DNA from: Paraburkholderia caffeinitolerans
GTDB taxonomy: Bacteria; Pseudomonadota; Gammaproteobacteria; Burkholderiales; Burkholderiaceae
Reading direction: 5' to 3'
NCBI RefSeq assembly: GCF_902859945.1
Contig: NZ_CADIKL010000043.1
Coordinates: forward strand, 1 to 64,000
Length of the DNA stretch: 64,000 nt
A model generated the notes under the pieces. That model saw only the letters and a program-made list of their open reading frames with translations. It was not told the origin of the DNA and searched no databases. The position numbers were made by a program, and so were the translations under genes. Of the stretch, positions 42,407-50,880 are shown piece after piece. The first letter of the stretch is position 1. Every line of letters begins with the position of its first letter.

Positions 42407-43645
42407 TTATTGCAGTTGCTCGACCACGAGGCTCATGATCTCGCGAGCCGGGCGCGACGAGTCGACCTGCCCGTTGTCGTCGAGGACCGACACGCGGGTC
42501 TGGTTATCGGTTACGGCGCGCACGTTGAGCTTGTACTGCTTCGCGACCTTGTCCTTGTGGCCGTGGAAGAGCTGGCTCCAGAAGCCCTGCTCCGCCGAAC
42601 TCAGATCCTGCGGATCCACGTAGCGCAGATAGTAAATGCCCTTCGTGCGGTCGCGGTCGTCAACCGTGAAGTTCGAGCGGTCGAGCGCGACGCCCACACG
42701 CAGCCATGCGCGGTCGTACGGCTCGGCAAGCGTGAGCTCGGTCGACGTGTACTGCCCCCCCGCGGCGCCGTTAGCCGACGACGTATCGGACGGCGCGCTC
42801 TGACCCGCAACGGCAGCGTTCTGCGCCGCGATGGCGGCTGCGCCCGCGTCGGCGCCCTTGGCCGGCGTCTTGGCGTTCGTGTTCGCTTTTGCATCGGCCT
42901 CGGCGGAAATCTGCGCGTCAGGCACGCCGGGCTTGGCGCGCCCGAGCGTCACAATGAGCCGCTTGAGGTACTCGGTTTCGAGCGCCGGATCGTTGGGTTT
43001 CGGCACCCAGTGCGTAGTGTCGTTGTTGGTGCCGGTCAGCTGCTCGCTCAGGCCCTTCTGGCTGATGAAGAGGTACGTGCCGCCGGTGGGCGACGTTTCG
43101 AGGCGCGTGCGGTACTTGTTGCGCTCGGCCGTGACGTACGAATTGCCCGTGGCCCACGACAGCGTGTTGCGGATAAGGCCGTCGTTGAGCTTCGGATGGG
43201 TTTCGTTCCAGTCGGTTTCCATCACGCCCTTGTCGCGCTGGTCGACCACCAGCAGGAAGCCCTGCTCCTGCCAGAAGCGGCGCACCTGCGGCCAGACCTG
43301 GTCGGGCGTGCGGTTGTCGATGACGAGCCAGCTTTCCGTGCCGTCACGCTGAATGTGCATGCCGGGCACCTGCGGGAGCACCTGTGTCTGGTCGGACGCG
43401 GGCGCCGCGGCCTGAACCTGCTTGAGCGCGGACAGCGAGGTTTCGCCGCCTTGCGGAGGCAGCGAGCGCTGGTCGCCCGTTTCGTCAAGCATGTTCGGCG
43501 GCACGGCCAGCGACGCCTGCTTCGCTTTCGCGTCGCTGCGGTAATCGATCTTGCCGGGCGTCGGCGAACTGCAACCGGCGACCAGCCCGCCCGCCATCAG
43601 GAGCGCGAGCGCGCGTGCGGCAAGACGTTGGTGAAAATCACTCAT
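42407..43645 (-). CDS. bamC: Outer membrane assembly factor BamC (NlpB)
   Basis: A 412-residue lipoprotein of the BAM beta-barrel assembly machine. The signal peptide ends in lipobox LVAGC (Cys about 25). Then follow the unstructured BamD-binding segment (KIDYRSDAKAKQASLAVPPNM) and two helix-grip BamC domains, one near 95-215 (PDQVWPQVRRFWQEQGF) and one near 305-410 (PYDRAWLRVGVALDRSNFTV). The domains are joined by an Ala-rich linker around 240-300 (ANTNAKTPAKGADAGAAA). Length exceeds enteric BamC (about 340 aa), mostly through that linker. dapA, its usual upstream partner, is not in this window. Confidence 0.92.
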   Translation of the reverse strand: MSDFHQRLAARALALLMAGGLVAGCSSPTPGKIDYRSDAKAKQASLAVPPNMLDETGDQRSLPPQGGETSLSALKQVQAAAPASDQTQVLPQVPGMHIQRDGTESWLVIDNRTPDQVWPQVRRFWQEQGFLLVVDQRDKGVMETDWNETHPKLNDGLIRNTLSWATGNSYVTAERNKYRTRLETSPTGGTYLFISQKGLSEQLTGTNNDTTHWVPKPNDPALETEYLKRLIVTLGRAKPGVPDAQISAEADAKANTNAKTPAKGADAGAAAIAAQNAAVAGQSAPSDTSSANGAAGGQYTSTELTLAEPYDRAWLRVGVALDRSNFTVDDRDRTKGIYYLRYVDPQDLSSAEQGFWSQLFHGHKDKVAKQYKLNVRAVTDNQTRVSVLDDNGQVDSSRPAREIMSLVVEQLQ

Positions 43646-44039
43646 GTTCGGGTAATCCCTTCGGCTAGGCCACGGGCTAGTTTCCGTGGATCAACCAGCC
43701 ATTTTACCGGTGAGACGCCGTGCTGTGCAAAAACCAGGCAGAGACGGCGTCGCCCGGCGTGCGCCAGCCCGTCAGAGCGGCGCTCCAGGCGCTGGGTGAC
43801 GGACCCCACGGCCCCTTTTTGCACCATCAATGTAACGTTCATCAACATTTCACACGCTCATCTCCACGCCCATAAATCTAGAACATTTCCTTTTTTATCA
43901 AAGAGCTACGTATGTCGACGAGGGGCCGTCAGTTTTGCGCCCGTCGACATTTGATGCTCGCTGAGCTTGCATGAGCGGCCCGATGTTAATTTCCCCGAGA
44001 AAAAAGAGATAAGCCCAAAGAACAACGTACGGAGAGTTA
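43646..44039. other. Divergent intergenic region between bamC and DUF2844 gene
   Basis: About 390 bp with no convincing gene. It must hold both the bamC promoter and the promoter of the DUF2844-DUF3443 unit; an AT-rich patch (43870-43905) is the likely location of the latter. No operator pattern is recognised. Confidence 0.4.
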
Positions 44040-44528
44040 ATGAAAACTTGCAGCTGCTTGCAGGCGGGCCGCGCCGCGACCTTCGCCTGCCTCTTCTCGG
44101 GCCTCGCGGCCGGCGCCGCACCGGCCCACGCGGCACTCGGCGACACGGCCCCGGCCGAGACTCCACAAGCCTCCACGCCCGCTAACGCCCAGACGCTCGC
44201 GGGCGGCGCAGCACGTGTGACGAGCTACGTCGACGCGGGCGGCACGCACTTCAACGAGTACATCGCCACCCGCAACGGCCAGATCTTTGCCTATACGTGG
44301 CAAGGCCCTACCCCGCCGGATCTCGATGCACTGCTTGGCCGCTACGCCGCCGACTGGCACAGCGGCGCCACCGCGCTCCATGCCGCCGGACGCGACAGCC
44401 TGCACGCCGCACGCGTTGATACGCCCACGGTCGTCGTCGAATCTGGTGGCCAAATGCGCAGCTATATCGGCCGTGCGTGGCTGCCTGCGGCGTTGCCTGC
44501 GGGCATCACGGAAGGAGACCTGCAATGA
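44040..44528 (+). CDS. DUF2844 domain protein, secreted
   Basis: A 162-residue periplasmic protein with an N-terminal Sec signal (about residues 1-31, CLFSGLAAGAAPAHA). The DUF2844 core follows: YVDAGGTHFNEYIATRNGQIFAYTWQGPTPPDLDALLGRY. This family is found in Burkholderia and relatives next to DUF3443 lipoproteins, as here, where its stop overlaps the next start by 4 bp (ATGA). Function is unknown. Pairing suggests the two act together at the cell envelope. Confidence 0.85.
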   Translation: MKTCSCLQAGRAATFACLFSGLAAGAAPAHAALGDTAPAETPQASTPANAQTLAGGAARVTSYVDAGGTHFNEYIATRNGQIFAYTWQGPTPPDLDALLGRYAADWHSGATALHAAGRDSLHAARVDTPTVVVESGGQMRSYIGRAWLPAALPAGITEGDLQ

Positions 44529-45871
44529 GCACGCCGGCGCAACGCGTTTCGCCCGCGGAGGAGCGCGCAAACGCACACTCGCGCGTGTCCGCGGGCATCC
44601 TCGCCGTGGCGCTCACCGCAGTGCTCACTGCAGTGCTCACGGCCTGCGGGGGAAGCGGCAACACCGGCGTAGTAAGCGGCACGACACCCGCGAGCACGCC
44701 CTCTGCGGCCAGTGCGCCGTCGAGTGCGAGTGCGCCGTCGTCGACCAGTCCGGGCCCCTCCAGCACGTCCGGCACCGTGCCGCAATCGACCACGCCGAAT
44801 GTCCTCGCGGTCAGTGTCGCCGCCACGCCCCAATCCGCACGCAACATGCTCATGGCGAGCGTGACCGTGTGCGTGCCGGGCACGACGACCTGCGCAACCG
44901 TCGACAACGTGCAGGTCGACACCGGCTCGCAAGGCCTGCGCCTGCTCGCCTCCGCACTGCCCGCCGGATTCGCCCTGCCCGCTGTCAACGCGGGAGCCAG
45001 TTCGTCGCCCGCTGGCGAATGCGCGGCCTTCGGCACCGGCTATACGTGGGGCGCGGTGCGCAGCGCCGACGTGCGGCTCGCGGGCGAAGTTGCCCCGTCA
45101 CTGCCGATTCAGGTGATCGCCGACGCGTCCGTGCCCACCACGCCGAGTTACTGCCAGGGTTTCGGGTTCGCGATGATCAATACCACGGCGCTGCGCTCGA
45201 ACGGCATCCTCGGCGTCGGGACCTTCAATGCCGACTGCGGCGCAGCCTGCGTTAATCAACCCAATAGTTCGTGGTACTACGCATGCCCGTCCGGCAGCTG
45301 CACGGCAAGTGCGCAGCCACTTGCGCAGCAGGTGCGCAACCCCGTCGCGTCGTTTGCCACCGACAACAACGGCGTCGTGATCGATCTGCCGGCGGTGCCC
45401 GACACGGGCCAAAGCGCGGTGAGCGGATCCCTGGTCTTCGGCATCGGCTCGCAACCGAACAACGCGCTCGGCAGCGCTACAGTGCTGCGCGCGAATACGG
45501 TAACGGGCTACGTGACGACCACGACCTCGGACGGTTCGATCTATCCGCTCAGCTATCTGGATAGCGGATCGAATGGCTTCTTCTTCGCGACCTCCGCCCT
45601 CACGCGCTGCGGTGTGTGGTACTGCCCGAGCACGCCGCAAAGCATCGGCGCATCGATCAAGGGAACAGACGGCATCAGCGCGCCGGCCTCGGTCTCGGTT
45701 GCGAACGCGCAAACGCTCCTCGCCAGCAGCAACTGGGCGTTCAACGACCTCGCGGGATACAACGGCAATATGTTCGGCTGGGGATTGCCGTTCTTCTTCG
45801 GACGGCGAATCTATACGGCGATCGAAGCCCAGGTGACCCCGGCGGGAACGGGGCCGTACTTCGCGTTCTGA
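44525..45871 (+). CDS. DUF3443 domain lipoprotein
   Basis: A 448-residue lipoprotein. The signal region contains a tandem ALTAVLTAVLTAC (lipobox LTAC), encoded by 12-bp repeats at 44609-44645. A Ser/Ala/Pro-rich linker follows, then the DUF3443 body, notable for QVDTGSQGLRLLAS near 138 and YLDSGSNGFFFATS near 357. These D-T/S-G-S motifs, one in each half, recall the catalytic loops of pepsin-like aspartic proteases; this is a comparison, not proof of activity. Its ATG overlaps the DUF2844 stop, so both are produced together. Confidence 0.85.
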   Translation: MSTPAQRVSPAEERANAHSRVSAGILAVALTAVLTAVLTACGGSGNTGVVSGTTPASTPSAASAPSSASAPSSTSPGPSSTSGTVPQSTTPNVLAVSVAATPQSARNMLMASVTVCVPGTTTCATVDNVQVDTGSQGLRLLASALPAGFALPAVNAGASSSPAGECAAFGTGYTWGAVRSADVRLAGEVAPSLPIQVIADASVPTTPSYCQGFGFAMINTTALRSNGILGVGTFNADCGAACVNQPNSSWYYACPSGSCTASAQPLAQQVRNPVASFATDNNGVVIDLPAVPDTGQSAVSGSLVFGIGSQPNNALGSATVLRANTVTGYVTTTTSDGSIYPLSYLDSGSNGFFFATSALTRCGVWYCPSTPQSIGASIKGTDGISAPASVSVANAQTLLASSNWAFNDLAGYNGNMFGWGLPFFFGRRIYTAIEAQVTPAGTGPYFAF

Positions 45872-45893
45872 GTGGTGCGCGCAAGCGCGCGGG

Positions 45894-46538
45894 TCATTCG
45901 TCGTCGACTTCCGGCGCGGGCGTGGTCTTCGCGAGCGCGCCCGGAGAGAGCCAGCGGAACGACGTGAGACTGCCCGTCTTGTCGTAGGTGCACTCGGCGG
46001 CAGTGGACGGGCGCGGCGCCTTGTGCAAACCGAGCTTCACGGCAAGCACCGCCATCGGCGTCGTGGGCTTGCCCTCCGCGACCGGAGCCGCAGCCGGCGC
46101 GGATGCTGCGGAGGCACCCGAAGCCGCCGAAACCATGGACGCAGCCAGCGGCGCAGACGCGCCGCGCGCAGCCACTGCGGCAGTCGAATTTGCAGTTGAA
46201 GTCGCGGTCGGCATAGACGCGGTCGAGGCGCTTGCCGCGCTCGCGCCGGAAGCGCTTGCTGTCGTGGCGGACGCACCCGCCACAGCAGCCGCGGCCGAGG
46301 CGCTGAGCTTGCCCGATGCCGGCAATGCGCCGCGATCGAGCAAGCCTTCGACCACGACGCGTTTGCCGCGATACGCCACGGCGGTATGCGTGACGGACAA
46401 TGCCCCCAGCGAAGCGCTGGCGAGCCGGGTGCGCATTTCCTGCTCGCACTCACTGGGGTTCTGATACTGCGCGACGCATCCCGCGAGCAGAGTGGCCCCG
46501 GCGGTGAGGCCGACGAGGCAAGCTTTCCGTTTGTTCAT
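45894..46538 (-). CDS. Ala/Ser-rich putative lipoprotein, 214 aa
   Basis: MNKRKACLVGLTAGATLLAGC is a lipoprotein signal with lipobox LLAGC. The mature protein has a short N-terminal domain (YQNPSECEQEMRTRLASASL, then GALSVTHTAVAYRGKRVVVEG), a low-complexity Ala/Ser/Thr linker of about 85 residues, and a small C-terminal conserved-looking patch (STAAECTYDKTGSLTSFRW). Cys in both ends could be linked by a disulfide. It is not recognised as a named family. It converges with the DUF3443 gene and is divergent from the SOS-type nuclease unit. Confidence 0.65.
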   Translation of the reverse strand: MNKRKACLVGLTAGATLLAGCVAQYQNPSECEQEMRTRLASASLGALSVTHTAVAYRGKRVVVEGLLDRGALPASGKLSASAAAAVAGASATTASASGASAASASTASMPTATSTANSTAAVAARGASAPLAASMVSAASGASAASAPAAAPVAEGKPTTPMAVLAVKLGLHKAPRPSTAAECTYDKTGSLTSFRWLSPGALAKTTPAPEVDDE

Positions 46539-46687
46539 CGCTCTTGTTGCGCTTCTCGCGCGGTTCGGTTTTCAGGCTGCGGCAATTGTAGCGTACAGGC
46601 CGCGAGGACCCGAGGCGCACCGGACTTTGGCGCCGCCACTGCTGCCGCCCGAGGCTCGCTGGCCACGCCGGCCTGCTATCATCGCTG

Positions 46688-46703
46688 CTGTATATTCATA
46701 CAG
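46688..46703 (+). promoter_or_regulatory. LexA (SOS) box
   Basis: CTGTATATTCATACAG matches the CTG-N10-CAG LexA dyad, with the AT-rich core of the enteric consensus CTGTATATATATACAG at nearly all positions. It overlaps the GTG start of the VRR-NUC gene, so LexA bound here would block transcription initiation. The inner TATATT (46691-46696) could be the -10 box. Confidence 0.88.
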
Positions 46704-48478
46704 TGCCGCGCGTGCTTCCCGAATCCCCCGATCCGTTCTATTACCTCGCGAACTTCGAACGCGCGCTCGCCTCGCTCGATGCGCGCTGCGCCGACTTGTT
46801 CGACGAAGCCGAGCAGCGCTTCGTGCAAGGGTTCCGCGCCCTGCCGCGCGGCTCGCGCGCGCTGTTCGTGCGCATGCTGATGCGCAAGGGCCCGAATTTT
46901 CGCGCAAGCAAACTGGACTACGCCGAGATTGGCTGTCCGCGCGCGGCGGCCGCTCCCCTCGTCGACGCGGGCTGGCTGGACAACGCGCCCGTGCTCGCGC
47001 TCGATGCCCTCGCCGCGCTCGTCACCAAGGCCGAATTGCAGACGCTCAATGCGCGCTTCGCAGCCGATACCGCTGCGCCCGGTGCGCGAGCCACACGCAC
47101 CGTACGCACCTTACGCACCACACGCGCCGAAACGCTCGAAGCCCTGCAAGCCGCTGCACCCGAAGCGCGCGGTTGGTCCGCGTGGTTTCCTGGCTCGGCC
47201 GATACCGTCTTCCATTTGGCCGCCGCGCCGCTGTGCGAGCGGCTCAGGCTGATGTTCTTCGGCAACCTGCGGCAGGACTGGTCCGAGTTCGTGCTCGCCG
47301 ATCTGGGTGTCTATCGCTACGAGCCCGTGCCGCTCGACAGCGCGTCGCGCGCGTTCCGGCAGCGCGCCGATATCGACGCCTGGCTTGCGCTGCGAGACTG
47401 CCGCGAGACCTTCGATCTCGCGCCCGATGCCGCAAGCGCCGTCACCGCCGTGGGCGCGGCGCTCGATACGCTCGACCTGCTCGCGCCGTACACCCAGTCC
47501 AACGACTGGCTGCGCTCGCGTCACGACCGGGTGCGCCACGCAGCGGGTCAGACTGCCGAACGGATGGGCGAACCGGCACTCGCGTGGCGCGCCTATATCG
47601 ACTGCGGCCATCCAGAATCGCGCTACCGGCGCGTACGCGTGCTCGAGCAACTGGGCCGCCGCGCCGACGCCCTCGCGCTCGCACGGACGATTGCCGGCGC
47701 GCCCGCGAACGAAGAGGAAGCGCAACGCGCGACGCGCACGCTCGCGCGCCTCGCGCGACGGCGCACCGCGAGCGCGGAAACAGGCGTAAGCCAGGCAACC
47801 CGCGAGTCAACCCGCGCGCCGACGTTCGCCAGCGCCGAACTCACGCTACCCGCGGCCTGCGCGGGTCTGCGCGTGGAGGAAGCCGCGCGCCAGACGCTCG
47901 AGCGCGCGGACGCACCCGTCTTCTACGTCGAGAACACGCTCATCAACGGCCTGTTCGGCCTGCTCTGCTGGCCCGCTCTCTTCGCAGCGCTGCCGGGCGC
48001 ATTCTTCCATCCGTTCCAGCGCGGCCCCGCCGATCTACACGCCGCCGACTTCGTCCAGCGGCGCGCCGGGCTCTTCGCCGCCTGTCTCGCCGAGCTCGAA
48101 AGCGGCACGTATCGCGCGACCATCGAGCAGCGTTTTGGCGAGAAGTCCGGCATCCAGTCGCCTTACGTCGCATGGCCCGCGCTCGACGCCGCCCTGCTCG
48201 CGCTCGCACTCGACTGTTTTCCTCCTGCCCACTTGCGGCTATGGTTCGAGCGGCTCCTGCGCGAGCCCGCCGCGAATCGCTCGGGCCTGCCCGACCTCGT
48301 GCGTTTCTGGCCGCGCGAGCGACGCTACGAACTGATCGAAGTGAAAGGCCCCGGCGACCGGCTGCAGGACAACCAGCGCCGCTGGCTCGCGTACTGCGCC
48401 GCGCACGGCGTGCCCGTGACGGTGCTGCAAGTGCGCTGGGCGGCGCAGTCAAACGTGAACGCTGCACCAATGCGATGA
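46703..48478 (+). CDS. VRR-NUC domain nuclease (FAN1-like)
   Basis: About 591 residues with a C-terminal VRR-NUC endonuclease domain, about 480-580: SGLPDLVRFWPRERRYELIEVKGPGDRLQDNQ, with the PD-(D/E)xK residues Asp (PDL) and Glu-x-Lys (EVK). FAN1 homologues cut branched DNA at interstrand crosslinks and have an N-terminal SAP-like and TPR-like region; here the long helical N-terminus fits. The GTG at 46703 lies inside the LexA box and has no ribosome site, so translation may be leaderless or begin at GTG 46712. It overlaps the helicase gene by 4 bp (ATGA). Confidence 0.85.
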   Translation: MPRVLPESPDPFYYLANFERALASLDARCADLFDEAEQRFVQGFRALPRGSRALFVRMLMRKGPNFRASKLDYAEIGCPRAAAAPLVDAGWLDNAPVLALDALAALVTKAELQTLNARFAADTAAPGARATRTVRTLRTTRAETLEALQAAAPEARGWSAWFPGSADTVFHLAAAPLCERLRLMFFGNLRQDWSEFVLADLGVYRYEPVPLDSASRAFRQRADIDAWLALRDCRETFDLAPDAASAVTAVGAALDTLDLLAPYTQSNDWLRSRHDRVRHAAGQTAERMGEPALAWRAYIDCGHPESRYRRVRVLEQLGRRADALALARTIAGAPANEEEAQRATRTLARLARRRTASAETGVSQATRESTRAPTFASAELTLPAACAGLRVEEAARQTLERADAPVFYVENTLINGLFGLLCWPALFAALPGAFFHPFQRGPADLHAADFVQRRAGLFAACLAELESGTYRATIEQRFGEKSGIQSPYVAWPALDAALLALALDCFPPAHLRLWFERLLREPAANRSGLPDLVRFWPRERRYELIEVKGPGDRLQDNQRRWLAYCAAHGVPVTVLQVRWAAQSNVNAAPMR

Positions 48479-50766
48479 GCTACACCGTCGCGGTCCGTAC
48501 GCTCTGCGAGTTCACCGCTAAACGCGGCGACCTCGACTTGCGTTTCACGCCCTCGCCCGATGCAAGCGAAGGCCGCGCCGGCCACGCCGCGATTGCCGCG
48601 CGCCGGCCCGCCGGCTACGAAACCGAAGTCGCGCTCACCGGCGTGTTCGGCACGCTCACCGTGCGTGGCCGCGCCGACGGCTACGACCCGGCACGCCAAC
48701 GGCTCGAAGAATTCAAGACCTATCGCGGCGATCTGGACGCGATGCGCGAGAACCAGCGCGCGCTGCACTGGGCGCAGTTGCGCGTCTACGGCGCGCTGAT
48801 GTGCGAAAAGCTCGGCCTCGATGCGCTCGAACTTGCGCTCGTTTACTACGAGATTGGCTCGGGACGTGAGACGGCACTTGTCGAGCACGCGAGCGCACAG
48901 CAATTGCGCGCCGAATTCGAATCGCAATGCGCACGCTTCGTCGCGTGGGCGGAACAGGAAAGCGCGCATCGCGCGGCGCGCGACAGTGCGCTCGCGGCAT
49001 TGCGCCTGCCGCATGCTGCGTTCCGCGAAGGCCAGCGCGATCTCGCCGAGGCCGTGTGGCGCGCGGCGACGCAAGGCCGCTGCCTGCTGGTGGAAGCGCC
49101 GACCGGCATCGGCAAGACCATTGGCACGCTGTTCCCGCAACTGAAGGCCTGCGCGCGGGCCGACATCGACAAGGTGCTGTTCCTGAGCGCCAAAAGCTCG
49201 GGACGTCAACTGGCCATCGACGCACTCAACACGCTCGCCAATGTGCATGCCGATGGCGAAGCTAATGCGAGTGGTAACGCGGGCGCGCTGCCGCTGCGCG
49301 TTTTAGAGCTGGTCGCGCGCGAAAAGGCTTGCGAGCACCCAGACCTCGCATGCCACGGACAATCATGCCCGCTCGCGCGTGGTTTCTACGACCGCCTGCC
49401 CGCCGCACGCGCGGCTGCCCTCACGCGCGTGCGACTCGAGCGCGCGACGCTGCGCGAAGTCGCGCGCGAACATGAGGTGTGTCCGTACTACCTCGGCCAG
49501 GAACTCGCGCGCTGGAGCGACGTGATCGTCGGCGACTACAACTATTACTTCGACGTGAGCGCCATGCTGTTCATGCTCGGTGCGCACAATCAGTGGCACA
49601 CGAGCGTGCTCGTGGACGAAGCGCACAACTTGCCTGAACGCGCCCGCGCGATGTATTCCGCCGAGCTCGTGCAAACGCGCGTGGACGCCGTGCGACGTGC
49701 AGCAAGCGCCCCGGTGAAGCGCGCACTGACCCGCCTCGCGCGCCTCTGGAACGCGCAAAACGCTGTACAGCCACACGCCTGGCGCGCGAGCGAAGCGCTG
49801 CCCGATGGTTTAGTCGCCGCGCTCAGCGATGTGATTGCCGCGATTGGCGACCAGCTTGCGCAACCGGCGCTCGTGCGCGACGCCGAGCTCGAACGCTTCT
49901 ATTTCGACGCGCTGCACTTCGTGCGCATGGCCGAACGCTTCGACACGCAATCGATCTTCGACGTCACGCCGCTTCGCGCACCGCAAGCGAAGCGCGCGCG
50001 CTCGACGCTCTGTATCCGTAACATCGTGCCGGCTGGCGCGCTGCGCGCGCGCATGGCGGCAGCCCACAGCGTGACGCTTTTCTCCGCCACGCTCGCGCCC
50101 ACGCACTACTACACCGACATGCTCGGCTTGCCGGAAAACACCGTGAACGTAAAGATCGGCACGCCGTTTCGCACCGAGCAACTCGAGGTGCGGATCGCGC
50201 GCGATATCTCGACACGCTACAAGGACCGCGAGCGCTCGCTCGATGCGCTGGTCGAGCGCATCGCTGCGCAATATACAGCGCGGCCCGGCAATTACTTGTG
50301 CTTCCTCAGCAGCTACGATTATCTCCAGCTTGCCGCCGACGCCTTCGTCGCGCGGCACCCGCACGTGAGCACATGGATGCAGTCACGCACGATGGACGAA
50401 GCGCAGCAACAGGCCTTCGTCGCGCGCTTCGTGGAAGGCGGTTGCGGAATCGGCTTTGCGGTGCTCGGCGGCGCTTTCGGCGAGGGCATCGACTTGCCGG
50501 GCACGCGCTTGATCGGCTCCTTTATCGCGACGCTCGGCATGCCGCAGGTGAATCCCGTCAACGAGGCGATGCGCGAGCGCATGGAAACGCTCTACGGCGC
50601 CGGGTTCGACTACACCTACCTGATTCCCGGATTGCGCAAGGTCGTACAGGCCGCAGGCCGCGTGATTCGCACCGAACGCGATAGCGGCGTCGTGCATCTG
50701 CTCGACGACCGCTTCGCGCGGCCCGACGTGCGCGCACTATTGCCCGCATGGTGGCATATCGGTTGA
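48475..50766 (+). CDS. RecB-like nuclease fused to XPD/DinG-type Fe-S helicase
   Basis: 763 residues. The N-terminus (1-150) has PD-(D/E)xK nuclease marks: GRADGYD, EFKTYRG near 78-84 and QLRVYG (the QxxxY of Cas4/RecB families). The helicase follows: Walker A EAPTGIGKTIG near 207-217, Cys 286, 293, 298 and 336 spaced as an XPD-type 4Fe-4S cluster, LVDEAHN (DEAH) near 378-384, and QAAGRVIRTERD (motif VI). It would unwind DNA 5' to 3' by family. Coupled to the VRR-NUC gene under a LexA box, it likely works in crosslink or fork repair. GenBank-type names would be DinG-like; the exact subfamily is open. Confidence 0.85.
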   Translation: MSYTVAVRTLCEFTAKRGDLDLRFTPSPDASEGRAGHAAIAARRPAGYETEVALTGVFGTLTVRGRADGYDPARQRLEEFKTYRGDLDAMRENQRALHWAQLRVYGALMCEKLGLDALELALVYYEIGSGRETALVEHASAQQLRAEFESQCARFVAWAEQESAHRAARDSALAALRLPHAAFREGQRDLAEAVWRAATQGRCLLVEAPTGIGKTIGTLFPQLKACARADIDKVLFLSAKSSGRQLAIDALNTLANVHADGEANASGNAGALPLRVLELVAREKACEHPDLACHGQSCPLARGFYDRLPAARAAALTRVRLERATLREVAREHEVCPYYLGQELARWSDVIVGDYNYYFDVSAMLFMLGAHNQWHTSVLVDEAHNLPERARAMYSAELVQTRVDAVRRAASAPVKRALTRLARLWNAQNAVQPHAWRASEALPDGLVAALSDVIAAIGDQLAQPALVRDAELERFYFDALHFVRMAERFDTQSIFDVTPLRAPQAKRARSTLCIRNIVPAGALRARMAAAHSVTLFSATLAPTHYYTDMLGLPENTVNVKIGTPFRTEQLEVRIARDISTRYKDRERSLDALVERIAAQYTARPGNYLCFLSSYDYLQLAADAFVARHPHVSTWMQSRTMDEAQQQAFVARFVEGGCGIGFAVLGGAFGEGIDLPGTRLIGSFIATLGMPQVNPVNEAMRERMETLYGAGFDYTYLIPGLRKVVQAAGRVIRTERDSGVVHLLDDRFARPDVRALLPAWWHIG

Positions 50767-50880
50767 ACGCCATCGGTCAATAGTCCAAACTATTGCGACG
50801 CCATACCGGCCGCATGGAGTTGTATGACCCGCACGCTTTCCGCCTGGAATACTCCAAGTCATTAAAAGGAAACACGCCCC

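Noticed and set aside
46492..48474. The helicase frame extended upstream across the VRR-NUC gene
   Set aside because: The upstream part is Arg-rich and lacks motifs; the VRR-NUC frame carries the family signature, and an ATG at 48475 in an ATGA overlap gives the natural start.
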